Program-made: the position numbers and the translations under genes | Shown here: positions 22,884 through 31,810 of the stretch, piece after piece | How positions within the stretch are numbered: the stretch's first letter is position 1 | How the letters are laid out: each line of letters starts with the position of its first letter | Notes under the pieces: model-generated | Seen by the model: only the letters and a program-made list of their open reading frames with translations | Told to the model about the DNA's origin: nothing | Database searches by the model: none | From: Fibrobacter sp. | GTDB taxonomy: Bacteria; Fibrobacterota; Fibrobacteria; Fibrobacterales; Fibrobacteraceae | Length of the DNA stretch: 32,960 bases | Direction: 5' to 3' | Assembly: GCA_024398965.1 (NCBI GenBank) | Contig: JAKSIF010000030.1 | Location: 1-32,960, forward strand

Positions 22884-25469
22884 TTAAAAATCCATGGCTA
22901 TTTTCTTTATCAGGAATTTCCTAGTCTCATCATCGACTTTCTTGGGGTCGTATTCCTTGCCAAGAAGACCAGCATAAATGCTGAACGGGCTTGCCGTTCC
23001 GCCTTGGTCGTTGCATTTGGCCTTTACAAGGATTGTCTTTCCCTGAATTTGCAGGTCAAGGATGTGCTCGTTCAAGTTGATTTCCTGACCGCGATGGTTC
23101 AGTACTACAGGCAGGGTCTTTGCTCTGAACATTTCACGGATGCTCTGAGCTTGTTCGTCAGACATGTCGTCGGCAGTATAGCTATAGACCATGGACTTGG
23201 GGAAATGCTTTGAAAGCTTGTCCTGCAAGGGCTCGATGTTTACGATTTCCATGCCGCGGGGGAATGGGGCGGAAAGCTTCTTCATGGTCTCGGGAAGACC
23301 TGCCGGGGAAATGTCCAGGGGCTTCAGAAGTTCCACGCTGATGATTTCGCAGTAGGTTTCAAGACCCAGGGGCAATGCGCCCATATTCACGATACGGGGC
23401 TTGGGGCTAAAGCCTTCGCTGAACTTGATGGGAATGCCTGCACACAGGAAGGTGCGTTCGAAGAAGCTCAGCATGTTGTGATGGGGCAGGAAGCGGCTGA
23501 GGCCAGTCTTCTTGAAAGTAATCTTGTAGCTGAAGCAGTCCTTTTGCTTGGGGCGGCGTTCTGCCACCAGCTTCTTGATTTCTTCGGGGGTACGGCTAGG
23601 TGCAGCATGTCGCACCGGATTGTCTGCCAAATGGATTTCTGCACCAAAGCCAGGAATGCCGCACTTCTGGCAGTCGCCCCACTTGCAGTTGGGAACGGGG
23701 GCAGAGTTTGGATCGAAGGCCTTTTCCCATTCGCGGCGCAGGTATTGTTTGGTGGTTCCTGCGTGAATGAAATCCCAGGGAAAAACTTCTTCCTTTTCGC
23801 GGGTGCGGTAGACCCAGCTGGTGTCGTAGCCGCATTCTTCCCAAACCTGGAGCCATGTGTCGTAATTGAAACGGTAGGCGTCGCTTTCGAAGGTAAGGCC
23901 TTTCTTGTAGGCGGCATAAATGACGGGTGCCAAACGACGGTCGCCGCGGCTGTAAATTGCTTCCAGGTGGCTCATTTCCCAGCCGGCCCAGTTCACCTTT
24001 ACGTTGGGGTGCTTAAAGAAACGCTCGCGAACGAAGCGGATGTGCTTTAACGCGGTTTCCTTGTCCATGAAGGGTGCCCACTGGAGACCTGTAAAGGACT
24101 TGGGAATGAGAATGCCCATGGAAACGGCAATCTGGCAGCCTCGCAGGTACTTGCGGCCAATCTTTACCAAGTTCTCGATAAGCTGGCAGAAGGCTTCCAT
24201 GTCTTCCAAATTTTCGGTGGGGAAGCCGATCATGGTGTACAGCTTAATCTTGTTGAAACCGCTGGAGAAGGCGTGTTCTGCGGCGTTGTACATGTCCTGG
24301 TCGCTGATGGTCTTGTTGATCATCTTGCGGATTCGCTCGGAACCGGTTTCCGGGGCGAAGGTGGCGCTGCGGCCGCCCTTCAATGCAGAAATCTTCTGGG
24401 CCAGGGTCTCGCCGAAGGCGTTGACGCGAATGGAGGGGAGGCTTACGTCTACGGTGTCGAAGAACGGGTCGTCGATGATGGAATCCGTAAGGCCTTCCAC
24501 CGGCTTGTAGTCTGCGGTAGAAAGAGAAAGCAGTCCTAGTTCTCGCTCGCCTGTAGCCTGGATACCTTCCTTGGCGATTTCAAGAACATCGTCGGGATCC
24601 AGCTCGCGGCAAGGGCGGTACCAGACGCCAGCCTGGCAGAAACGGCAGCCTTGGGCGCAGCCGCGCATGACTTCCACGCTGAAGCGGTTGTGGACCAGCT
24701 GCATATTGCCGATGAGGTTCTTGGTGGGGTAGTTCTTGCGGTCCATGACCGGGATGAACTGGCGGCGTACTCCGCTTGTCTTTTCGTAAGTGCCGGAGGC
24801 TGGCTCTGCGGGCACGATGTCGCCGAATTCGTTTGTCACGACGGGGCGCAGGCTTGGTATGTAAACGCCGTCAATCTTTGAGAGGTTCTCGAGAATCTGC
24901 TTACGCTTAAGCCCTGCCTTGCGGCCTTCGCCCACGCAGCGCAGGAACTTCACGATCATATCTTCGCCGTCGCCAATCATGAAGGCGTCGAAGAAGTCTG
25001 CCACCGGTTCGGGGTTTGCCATGGCGGGGCCGCCGGCAACCACAATGGGGTCTTCTTCCTTACGGTCTCTGTTCCAGGTGCAAACTCGAGCCAGGTCCAA
25101 AACATAGGGCACGTTGGTGAAGTTCAGTTCCGTCTGAAGGGTCATCCCCAGCACTTCAAAGTCCCTGATGGGGGTGTAGCTGGCGTAGCTGTACAGGGGA
25201 ATGTCGTATTTCTCCATCTCCCTCGCCATGTCTTCCCAGGGGGCAAAGCTTACTTCGCACAGCAGGTCCGGTTCACGATTGATTACGTGATACAGAATGC
25301 GGATGCCGTTGTTGCTCATGCCGATTTCGTACTTGTCGGGGAATACAAATGCCATGCGACAAAGCATTTGACTGTGGTCCTTTACCACACTGTTGGCTTC
25401 ACCACCCATGTAGCGGGCGGGGGATTCAACGGCGGGAAGGGCTAGGGCGATTTTCTCGAGAATTGTCAT
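22884..25469 (-). CDS. TIGR03960 family B12-binding/radical SAM protein fused to DUF2344 domain (861 aa)
   Basis: The N-terminal part (about 30-230) resembles a cobalamin-binding-like domain (AFVFPDKYEIGMSNNGIRILY ... VVAGGPAMANPEPVADFFDAFMIGDGE). The radical SAM core follows, with RGCAQGCRFC, where Cys271, Cys275 and Cys278 would ligate the 4Fe-4S cluster. Downstream, KIKLYTMIGFPTE is also typical. The last 210 residues (YKITFKKTGLSRFLPHHNMLSFFERTF) match the TIGR03936/DUF2344 domain, which is a separate gene in some genomes. This fused architecture is known; the reaction is not established as far as I know. The Rnase E/G-linked gene cluster seen elsewhere is absent. The start at 25469 is in a gap with no strong Shine-Dalgarno. 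Confidence 0.92.
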   Translation of the reverse strand: MTILEKIALALPAVESPARYMGGEANSVVKDHSQMLCRMAFVFPDKYEIGMSNNGIRILYHVINREPDLLCEVSFAPWEDMAREMEKYDIPLYSYASYTPIRDFEVLGMTLQTELNFTNVPYVLDLARVCTWNRDRKEEDPIVVAGGPAMANPEPVADFFDAFMIGDGEDMIVKFLRCVGEGRKAGLKRKQILENLSKIDGVYIPSLRPVVTNEFGDIVPAEPASGTYEKTSGVRRQFIPVMDRKNYPTKNLIGNMQLVHNRFSVEVMRGCAQGCRFCQAGVWYRPCRELDPDDVLEIAKEGIQATGERELGLLSLSTADYKPVEGLTDSIIDDPFFDTVDVSLPSIRVNAFGETLAQKISALKGGRSATFAPETGSERIRKMINKTISDQDMYNAAEHAFSSGFNKIKLYTMIGFPTENLEDMEAFCQLIENLVKIGRKYLRGCQIAVSMGILIPKSFTGLQWAPFMDKETALKHIRFVRERFFKHPNVKVNWAGWEMSHLEAIYSRGDRRLAPVIYAAYKKGLTFESDAYRFNYDTWLQVWEECGYDTSWVYRTREKEEVFPWDFIHAGTTKQYLRREWEKAFDPNSAPVPNCKWGDCQKCGIPGFGAEIHLADNPVRHAAPSRTPEEIKKLVAERRPKQKDCFSYKITFKKTGLSRFLPHHNMLSFFERTFLCAGIPIKFSEGFSPKPRIVNMGALPLGLETYCEIISVELLKPLDISPAGLPETMKKLSAPFPRGMEIVNIEPLQDKLSKHFPKSMVYSYTADDMSDEQAQSIREMFRAKTLPVVLNHRGQEINLNEHILDLQIQGKTILVKAKCNDQGGTASPFSIYAGLLGKEYDPKKVDDETRKFLIKKIAMDF

Positions 25470-25553
25470 GGAGGTAAATGTAGTTATTTAAAAATGCCTT
25501 CAGTTTGGAAATTGATGATAATCACTTTGAATATTTTTAAGTAAATTATAGCT

Positions 25554-26930
25554 ATGTCTATGTTTACCTACATTGTGTGGCTGATCGCTTTTGTGGCAGG
25601 CGTCGCTGTCTCCTATTTTGTGCCCGAAACAATCATCTCCTTGGGCGGCAAGTTCCTGTTCATAGGAACGTGGGGCGCCGTTCTTGGCTTCGTGTTTTAC
25701 AATATCTGCAAGAAGCGTATCGAGAATGCAGAAGCAGAATACATGGAAAACTTGAACAATTTCAAGGGCAAGATGGATGCGACCTCTGGCCTCCAGATTA
25801 TCGATCACGCACCCTTGATGGAAGAGGAACCTAAAAAAGAAGAACCTGTTCCCCAGCCTTTGCCCAAGGGCACGATTTCTGCAAAGGAAGCCATCGAAAA
25901 GATGACCGAAGAAGCGATTCGTGTCGGATTCCCGTTAGACGCCTGGAAGTCCTTTGCAAAGTCCATGGTCAAGAATCGCCCCTTTGTAGAAGTGCTCAAG
26001 AATCTTGAAACATTGCTGCCGGAGCTTTTCCCCAAGGCGTCCGGTGTCCTTTACATGTATGCCGATACTCAAACAGATCTGCACAAGGTCCTTTCGTTCG
26101 GAGACAAGGTCATTAGCGACGATGTAATCCATCCGGGCGAATGTGCCAGCTACGATGCGGGCGATGTTGTTGTTTCCGATTTTTCCAAGCCAAACCTGTC
26201 CGGAGGCTGCACCCACCTGCATCACCACCCCCAGGGCGTTACCTTCTGTATGCCGGTCGAAGGCTTTGAGGAACATTTTGGAATCCTTACGGTTCAGACA
26301 GATGTGCTGCCAGACAACGAGTCAGAAGCAGATTGGCACGCCAAGGTCAGCCTCGTGGGAACAAGCTTCGGCCTGTACGTGGCTAACCAGAACTTGAACG
26401 TTCGTTACAAGACCCACAGCATTCGTGACGATCTTACGGGCATGTTCAATCGTCGTTATATGGAGGAAACCTTGAATCGAGAGGTTTCTGCGGCAGCCCG
26501 CCATAACACGCCCATTGGTCTCATTATGCTCTATCCCGATGCGGTCGGAGAAATTGCCAGCACCCGTGGAACCCATGCGGTAGATCAGTTGCTATGGGAA
26601 TTGGGCCAGAGGCTTCCGGGGTATATCCGTAACGAGGATATTCCGTGCCGTTTTGATGGCGAGGTTTTCTGCGTCATCCTTCCGGGGGCCGATCTTAAGA
26701 TTACCAGTCAGCGTGCCGAAAAGATTAGGAATGAAATTTCCCAGTTGCAGATTGCCTATGGCGAGTCCGTTCTTTCTACAACACTTAGCATGGGCGTGTC
26801 CGTGATGCCCGATCATGCTTCCGACGCTTCTGGCTTGCTTTATGCGGCTCATGAATCCATGCGTTTTGCTATCCAGTCTGGAGCAAACCGAGTGATTCTT
26901 GCCGATGCCATCATGAAGGAACTTCAGTAA
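25554..26930 (+). CDS. Membrane protein with GAF-like and degenerate GGDEF domains (458 aa)
   Basis: Two membrane helices (about 5-25 and 31-50) are followed by a linker with Lys/Glu/Pro, a GAF-like sensor region (about 125-285) and a GGDEF-type domain (295-458) opening with DDLTGMFNRRYMEE. The active-site sequence is RFDGEVF (Asp368-Phe372) instead of GG(D/E)EF. The usual ND and GHxxGD elements are also lost. It is therefore unlikely to make cyclic di-GMP and may instead bind a nucleotide or act as a scaffold. No RxxD inhibitory site is evident. The ATG at 25560 is a possible alternative start. The upstream neighbour is divergent, so it is a single gene ending at a strong terminator. Confidence 0.88.
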   Translation: MSMFTYIVWLIAFVAGVAVSYFVPETIISLGGKFLFIGTWGAVLGFVFYNICKKRIENAEAEYMENLNNFKGKMDATSGLQIIDHAPLMEEEPKKEEPVPQPLPKGTISAKEAIEKMTEEAIRVGFPLDAWKSFAKSMVKNRPFVEVLKNLETLLPELFPKASGVLYMYADTQTDLHKVLSFGDKVISDDVIHPGECASYDAGDVVVSDFSKPNLSGGCTHLHHHPQGVTFCMPVEGFEEHFGILTVQTDVLPDNESEADWHAKVSLVGTSFGLYVANQNLNVRYKTHSIRDDLTGMFNRRYMEETLNREVSAAARHNTPIGLIMLYPDAVGEIASTRGTHAVDQLLWELGQRLPGYIRNEDIPCRFDGEVFCVILPGADLKITSQRAEKIRNEISQLQIAYGESVLSTTLSMGVSVMPDHASDASGLLYAAHESMRFAIQSGANRVILADAIMKELQ

Positions 26931-26960
26931 AGCTATAAGAAAATCCGGAATTCTCAATAA

Positions 26961-26994
26961 AAAAACCTTCTGACAGAAGTCAGAAGGTTTTTTT
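26961..26994 (+). terminator. Terminator of the degenerate GGDEF gene
   Basis: A perfect 9-bp stem CCTTCTGAC/GTCAGAAGG with an AGAA loop is flanked by A-run and T-run of seven bases. It lies 35 bases after the stop at 26930. Confidence 0.92.
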
Positions 26995-27017
26995 GGGGGT
27001 TAGGAGGAGAACAAAGA

Positions 27018-27113
27018 GTTCTTGAACACAAAGTTATGAATTTTTACCTGGGTGTACCATATTTTTCTTTATATACCCAAAACAAGTGTTGAGAACTTCT
27101 CAATTTTCTCAAA
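27018..27113. promoter_or_regulatory. Palindrome-rich intergenic region with TTGAGAAcTTCTCAA
   Basis: The 253-bp gap before the gene at 27184 contains TTGAGAA-c-TTCTCAA (27089-27103), a perfect 7-bp-arm palindrome directly followed by another TTCTCAAAA, and a short GTTC-TT-GAAC at 27018-27027. The half-site matches the TIGR02147 A operator candidate (GTTCTCAA). No gene is visible in the gap. Confidence 0.4.
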
Positions 27114-27183
27114 ACGCCATTTTTGGGCTGATTTTGAGGAATCTTTGATTTTTGGATGAGTTGTTTTTGCTAAATTTGTAAAT

Positions 27184-28155
27184 ATGAAGAAGTTTGTTGC
27201 GCCTGTAATACTGCTTTTGCTGGCATCTGCCCTGGTTGCTTTCCTTACTTTGGATTTCGGATCCAGGTCCTCTTTTGATGCTGACGCCTACCTTTCTGCC
27301 CGAGCAAAGATTGATTCCCTTGAAATTGCTCTTTGGAATGCCCAGAGCAATCCCGAAGCCCAGGTGGCTATTCGTGGCGAATTGGAACGTTCCTGGGAGG
27401 AACTTTCCGCCATGAGGGCTGCTCCCACTGAATCTCCGGAGGCTGATGGAGAGGCTGCCCCTGCCGAATCTAAGGGCATGTCTTCCGATGTTATTATGTG
27501 GATTGCCGCAGGCGCAGTGGCAGTCGTTCTCTGTATCGTTATTCTGGTTTTGATTCTTAGACACCGTAAGGAAGTGGTTACCCGCCAGATGGAAGCTGTC
27601 AAGGCAGAACGTTTCAAGGAAGCCAAGGCAAGCGAAGAAGCTCCCACCCTTACGCCCCGTCCCCGTCAGCCTAAGCGCTCCATCATTGCCGATGCTGAAG
27701 CTTATGCTGCCAAGAAGCGCGAAACCATGGCTCAGCAGCCTGTGGAAAAGACTGTTGCTCCAACGGATTCCGAGCAGAAGGTTGCCTTCGAAGACGAAAA
27801 TGGCGTTGTCGAGAACAAGATCCTTACGGGAAGCTTTGACAAGCCGACCCTTCGCCCCACAGCCAAGGAACGTATCACTTCCGCAGTGCAGAACCTCTCC
27901 AACGTGTTCCGTTCTCCCCGTGGCATTTCTAGGGATCGTACCATGAGCATCCGTGCCCAGAGCCGTAACGTTACCGGCGATCCTAACTTGATGGGCAGCA
28001 GCCCGCTGGAAACTACCCGCTTTGATCGCGAATCTACCGAGAAGGTCAAGATTCTGCAGATGTCTCGCCGCGGTTTCCCGGCATCCGCTATTGCATCCCA
28101 GCTCAAGATTCCTCAGGAAAAGGTCGAAGCCGTCATTAGGGACGCCCAGGCCTAG
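27184..28155 (+). CDS. Two-segment membrane protein with C-terminal HTH-like region (323 aa)
   Basis: I do not recognise a named family. The N-terminal helix at about 4-24 could be a signal anchor. A coiled, charged external stretch follows (30-100), then a second membrane helix at about 103-125 (VIMWIAAGAVAVVLCIVILVLIL). The long soluble part is rich in Lys/Arg, Pro and Ser and probably disordered. The last 40 residues (KVKILQMSRRGFPASAIASQLKIPQEKVEAVI) form a helix-turn-helix-like segment resembling the end of DUF2802-type and related membrane proteins. The stop is six bases before the truA start, so the two are probably co-transcribed, though no functional link is known. Confidence 0.82.
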   Translation: MKKFVAPVILLLLASALVAFLTLDFGSRSSFDADAYLSARAKIDSLEIALWNAQSNPEAQVAIRGELERSWEELSAMRAAPTESPEADGEAAPAESKGMSSDVIMWIAAGAVAVVLCIVILVLILRHRKEVVTRQMEAVKAERFKEAKASEEAPTLTPRPRQPKRSIIADAEAYAAKKRETMAQQPVEKTVAPTDSEQKVAFEDENGVVENKILTGSFDKPTLRPTAKERITSAVQNLSNVFRSPRGISRDRTMSIRAQSRNVTGDPNLMGSSPLETTRFDRESTEKVKILQMSRRGFPASAIASQLKIPQEKVEAVIRDAQA

Positions 28156-28161
28156 TTCTTC

Positions 28162-28914
28162 ATGCGTTATCGTTTCCGTTGCGAGTATCTAGGTAGTGCC
28201 TTTCACGGCTGGCAGGCCCAGAATGAAGGCGGCAAGACCAAGTTTGTAACGGTTCAGTCTGCGCTGGAGGAAGCCTTCTCCATCGCCTTACGTACGCCTA
28301 TCCGCATTACAGGTTCCGGTCGAACCGATACTGGCGTCCATGCCCGCGGTCAGTGCGTCCATTTTGACTATGACGGCGAACTTGATGCCTTCAAAACGGT
28401 AAACTCCATAAATGGCCTTACCAAGCGGCTGATTCGAATTCGCGACCTGGAGCCTTGCGATCCGGAATTCCATTCCCGCTACGATGCCTTGTGCAGGTAC
28501 TACCAGTATACCATGTATACCCGTCCTGTGGCGCTGCTTCGGGATTTTGGCTGGGAATGCGGTTCCCAGAATATGGACCTGGAACGTATGGAGAAGGAGG
28601 CGGAATCCTTCCTGGGTCATCACGACTTTATTGACTTCTGCATTCCCCGAAACGATGGAAAGCCTACGGACTGCATCTTGACGGAATTCCGCCTTGAACG
28701 TTTGAATGACTGGAGCTGTATGTTCCATATCAAGGGAAACAGGTTCCTGCATCGTCAGGTCCGGGCCATGGTAGGAACGCTCTATGACGTAGGTCGTGGT
28801 CGACTTCCTTTGGGTACGGTAAACCAGATTTTCGAAAAGAACTTCCAGGGCGAGCGAACCTGGGCTCCGCCCCAGGGGCTTGTGCTTGAGAATGTGGAAT
28901 ACAAGGACTACTAG
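28162..28914 (+). CDS. truA: tRNA pseudouridine synthase A
   Basis: TruA converts uridine to pseudouridine at positions 38-40 of the tRNA anticodon arm. The catalytic motif GSGRTDTGVHARGQ contains the essential Asp56. Further family features are the N-terminal YLGSAFHGWQ strand, CRYYQYTMYT, GHHDFIDFC and FLHRQVRAMVGTLYDVGRGR near the end. The length of 250 aa is normal. The gene follows the membrane/HTH gene by six bases without a clear Shine-Dalgarno, so it probably depends on translation from that gene. Confidence 0.97.
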   Translation: MRYRFRCEYLGSAFHGWQAQNEGGKTKFVTVQSALEEAFSIALRTPIRITGSGRTDTGVHARGQCVHFDYDGELDAFKTVNSINGLTKRLIRIRDLEPCDPEFHSRYDALCRYYQYTMYTRPVALLRDFGWECGSQNMDLERMEKEAESFLGHHDFIDFCIPRNDGKPTDCILTEFRLERLNDWSCMFHIKGNRFLHRQVRAMVGTLYDVGRGRLPLGTVNQIFEKNFQGERTWAPPQGLVLENVEYKDY

Positions 28915-28929
28915 TTTGTAAATAAGAAA

Positions 28930-28955
28930 AGACCTTCCGTATGGAAGGCCTTTTT
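28930..28955. terminator. Bidirectional terminator between truA and pdxJ
   Basis: A stem of CCTTCC/GGAAGG with a GTAT loop, extended by one or two further pairs, has AAAA on the left and TTTTT on the right. It lies between the convergent truA (stop 28914) and pdxJ (stop 28974). Confidence 0.85.
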
Positions 28956-28973
28956 CGCTAGATAGGTATATGA

Positions 28974-29708
28974 CTAGTCTGCGTTACGGATGGCTTCGAG
29001 CATGTCCTTGACGGCACGGTCGAGGCCTACCAGAACAGCCTTGCTTACGATGCTGTGGCCGATGACCAGTTCTTCGATGCCTTCGATGGCGGCGATGGGG
29101 CCCACGTTACGGTAGTTCAAGCCACGCCCTGCCTTGACGCGAAGGCCGTACTTACGGGCGAGAACGGTCATGTCCTGGAGGGCGGAAATTTCACGATCCA
29201 CTTCTTCGGCGCTTCCCAGGGCGCAGGACATGGCGTACTTGCCTGTGTGGAACTCCACGAAATCGGCGCCGATCTTCTTGGCTGCCTTCACCTGTTCGGT
29301 TTCGGCATCAATGAAAACGCCTACGGAAATATCGTTGCTCTTGAGCGTCATGACTGGCTTTGCAAGTTCTGCAATCTTGGCTGCGACATTCAAGCCATCT
29401 TCAGAAGCCAGTTCCGTGTGAACTTCGGGAACGAGAGTGACGGTGTCGGGCTGGCTGTTAATTGCAATCTGCACCATTTCCTGGCTGGGGGCCATTTCAA
29501 GATTCATCTTGGTGGTGACGGTACCGCGAAGCAGACGGACGTCGCGGTCCTGGATGTGGCGCTTGTCTTCACGGAGGTGAACGGTAATGCCGCCTACACC
29601 GGCCAGTTCTGCAATAACTGCTGCTGCCACCGGATCCGGTTCAAAGATCTTGCGGGCTTCGCGGATGGTTGCGATATGGTCTACGTTAAAGCCGAGTTTT
29701 ACTGTCAT
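28974..29708 (-). CDS. pdxJ: Pyridoxine 5'-phosphate synthase
   Basis: PdxJ condenses 3-amino-2-oxopropyl phosphate with deoxyxylulose 5-phosphate to give pyridoxine 5'-phosphate, the last ring-forming step of the DXP-dependent vitamin B6 pathway. Family motifs are clear: LGFNVDHIATIREAR at the start, VHLREDKRHIQDRDV, EFHTGKYA, and AGRGLNYRNV near the C-terminus. The length of 244 aa is typical. The start has AAGGAG six bases upstream, just beyond the stop of the upstream gene 12 bases away, so the two form an operon. Residues that bind phosphate lie in the GRGLNY and GHSIV segments. Confidence 0.97.
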   Translation of the reverse strand: MTVKLGFNVDHIATIREARKIFEPDPVAAAVIAELAGVGGITVHLREDKRHIQDRDVRLLRGTVTTKMNLEMAPSQEMVQIAINSQPDTVTLVPEVHTELASEDGLNVAAKIAELAKPVMTLKSNDISVGVFIDAETEQVKAAKKIGADFVEFHTGKYAMSCALGSAEEVDREISALQDMTVLARKYGLRVKAGRGLNYRNVGPIAAIEGIEELVIGHSIVSKAVLVGLDRAVKDMLEAIRNAD

Positions 29709-29720
29709 ACAAGCTCCTTA

Positions 29721-30824
29721 TCAGTACTTCATAAATGTAGATAAATTGACTAAGGTCGTACCCTTGCTCTGCAAATTTTTCGAAAGGTCGTTGACCTTGT
29801 TCAGAGTAGTTTCGTTTAGGGGCAGAATCATTACAGAAAGACCGCTCTTGGACGCTTCCCTGGTTTTTTGCTTAATGTAGTCGTCCAGGGCGCTGTTGTC
29901 GGGGTTGTAGGGTGTGGCGGTTTTACAAGTAATCTTGAAATCCTTGCAGGTTTCGGTGGCCTTGGAAAGTTTGTTTGTAGAGATGTCCAGGAACCACAGG
30001 TTGTTCTTTTGCATGGGAGCAAGGATTGCCTGCATCAGCTGCTTGTGTTCAACAGCCTGCTCACCATATCGGGTTGCTACGCCGACGGCATTGGGAACAA
30101 GTTTCTTTGCGTCGTCGATAACGGTTTCGATCTGCTCTGCCGTATGGTGAATTCGTAGAGGCCTTAACTTGTTGTGTACCTTGTTTAGCTTATTGGACTC
30201 CATTGTAATCCACAGAACCAGTTCCTTGTTCTTGACGCGGTCCAAATCAGGATAGAAACCTTCGGCCATGCCAAAAGGCGGAATCAGCAAGTCATAGGGA
30301 TAATCTAGCTGATTCAATCCAACAATCAGTTCTGGGGTTAAATTCGTGACCTGGAATGCAACCACCATTTCAGAGGCGTTGTTTCTAAAGATGTTGTCCG
30401 AAACCTTGAGGACCAGCTTTAAAGTATCGCCGTCAGGTTGGATCGTGTGCAGGTTTGCAGTCTGGAATGCGGTCTGGTCGTTGTGGACTTCTTCCATCAA
30501 AAGAACCTGGCCACCCATTTTTTCTATAAAGCGCTTTGCTTGAAGCAGGTACACGATAATGGTTTGGCCTCGACCAAGAGTCCATGTGTAGGCTTTTGTC
30601 TTTTTGCTGTAGCTTTCCTGGATAACCTGCAGCTCTTGCTTGAACTTGTCGGTAAAGGAAAGGGTGTCCTCCACAACAGAGGTGTCCTGTGCAGCGACTT
30701 CTGTGGAAGAGCTTTCGCTAGAGGAAGAATCTGTGTTGGAAATTCTTGGTAGAATAAAGACGCAGGTGCCGACAACTACAAGCAGTACAATGATAATTGC
30801 AATTATGTGCTTTAATTTTCTCAT
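29721..30824 (-). CDS. Divergent polysaccharide deacetylase-like protein (367 aa)
   Basis: The protein starts with a membrane anchor (about 7-25) and a Ser/Thr linker (SSSSESSS at about 33-41). The C-terminal 220 residues resemble the divergent polysaccharide deacetylase (YibQ/DUF610) family: QLDYPYDLLIPPFG, LVLWITMESN, AVGVATRYGEQAVE and NLWFLDISTNKLS correspond to conserved strands of that fold. The zinc ligands of classical deacetylases are not evident, which is usual for the divergent group, so catalysis is uncertain. The 12-base spacing to pdxJ indicates co-transcription. It probably acts on the periplasmic side of the inner membrane. Assigned from family pattern, not from catalytic residues. 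Confidence 0.8.
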   Translation of the reverse strand: MRKLKHIIAIIIVLLVVVGTCVFILPRISNTDSSSSESSSTEVAAQDTSVVEDTLSFTDKFKQELQVIQESYSKKTKAYTWTLGRGQTIIVYLLQAKRFIEKMGGQVLLMEEVHNDQTAFQTANLHTIQPDGDTLKLVLKVSDNIFRNNASEMVVAFQVTNLTPELIVGLNQLDYPYDLLIPPFGMAEGFYPDLDRVKNKELVLWITMESNKLNKVHNKLRPLRIHHTAEQIETVIDDAKKLVPNAVGVATRYGEQAVEHKQLMQAILAPMQKNNLWFLDISTNKLSKATETCKDFKITCKTATPYNPDNSALDDYIKQKTREASKSGLSVMILPLNETTLNKVNDLSKNLQSKGTTLVNLSTFMKY

Positions 30825-30854
30825 CTTGCTAATAAATATAACTACATTGGCGGT

Positions 30855-31742
30855 ATGCCTATCTTATTTGCCATGGTTGGTGCCACGGGAATTGGTAAAT
30901 CCAACTTGTCCCTGGAACTTGCAGAACATTACAACGCCGAAATCATTGGCGTTGACTCCCGGCAGATATACAAGGGGTTCCGTATTGGAACTGCGCAACC
31001 CGAGGAGGCTTGTCTCAACCGGGTGAAGCATCACCTAGTGGATTTTCTCGAACCAACGGAATCGTACAGCGCAGGCATGTTCTGTTCTGCTGTAAAGAAT
31101 CTCGTGGCGGACAATCCTTCGAAAAGTTACATCCTTGTGGGTGGAACCGGTCTTTACATACAAAGTCTTGTTCTTGGGCTTCCGAAGATTCCGCAAATTC
31201 CGGAAACAGTTCGCAAGGAACTGGAAGAGGCTGCCGCAAGCAACGGGCTTGATAGTTTGTACAAAATGGCGAAGGATGTAGATCCTGAAGCCATGGAAAA
31301 CGTAGAGGCGAATAACGCACTGAGAATCATCCGTATCCTTGAGGTGTATAGGGCTACTGGGCGTAAGTTTTCCGAGTTCAAGAAAGAGAGGGAAGGTGGC
31401 ATTGGTGAACTTCCCGTCTTTTGGTTACAACGTAATAGAGAATCTTTGTACAAAAGAATCAATGAGCGCGTAGACCAGATGATGGCCGATGGCTGGCTGG
31501 AAGAAGCTCGGGAATTGGCAAAGACGGTTCCTCTTGATGCTCCTGCATGGCAAAGTTTAGGCTATCGAGAGCTTTTGACGGCAAAAAACACCGCTGAAAT
31601 TGAAAATATTCTTGAAGAAGTCAAGAAAAAAACGAGAAATTATGCCAAAAGACAGCTGACTTGGTTCCGCTGGCAGCTGAAATCTACCGAAATTGACATG
31701 GATTCTCGTGACCCCATGAAAAAAATTGTGAATAGTTTGTGA
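30855..31742 (+). CDS. miaA: tRNA dimethylallyltransferase
   Basis: MiaA adds an isopentenyl group to the N6 of adenosine 37 in tRNAs that read UNN codons. The P-loop is GATGIGKS (8-15), a mild variant of the usual GPTGxGKT. DSRQIYKG follows, then HHLVDFLEP, VGGTGLYIQSLVLGL and NALRIIRILEVYRATG, all of which belong to the family. The C-terminal part (YAKRQLTWFR) matches the tRNA-binding region. The length of 295 aa is normal. The start codon at 30855 is 30 bases from the divergent deacetylase gene. Its stop is followed by the rRNA promoter. Confidence 0.96.
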   Translation: MPILFAMVGATGIGKSNLSLELAEHYNAEIIGVDSRQIYKGFRIGTAQPEEACLNRVKHHLVDFLEPTESYSAGMFCSAVKNLVADNPSKSYILVGGTGLYIQSLVLGLPKIPQIPETVRKELEEAAASNGLDSLYKMAKDVDPEAMENVEANNALRIIRILEVYRATGRKFSEFKKEREGGIGELPVFWLQRNRESLYKRINERVDQMMADGWLEEARELAKTVPLDAPAWQSLGYRELLTAKNTAEIENILEEVKKKTRNYAKRQLTWFRWQLKSTEIDMDSRDPMKKIVNSL

Positions 31743-31784
31743 ACACCCCGTTAGGTTCATTGGGCAAGACCCGTGTTTTTCCCG

Positions 31785-31808
31785 TTTTTTGCGAAAAACA
31801 GCAAAAAA
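31785..31808. other. AT-rich inverted repeat after miaA
   Basis: TTTTTTGC (31785-31792) and GCAAAAAA (31801-31808) form an 8-bp inverted repeat around GAAAAACA, directly upstream of the rRNA promoter. It is not a classic terminator since no T-run follows. It may be part of an upstream activating or curved AT-rich region. Confidence 0.35.
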
Positions 31809-31810
31809 TG

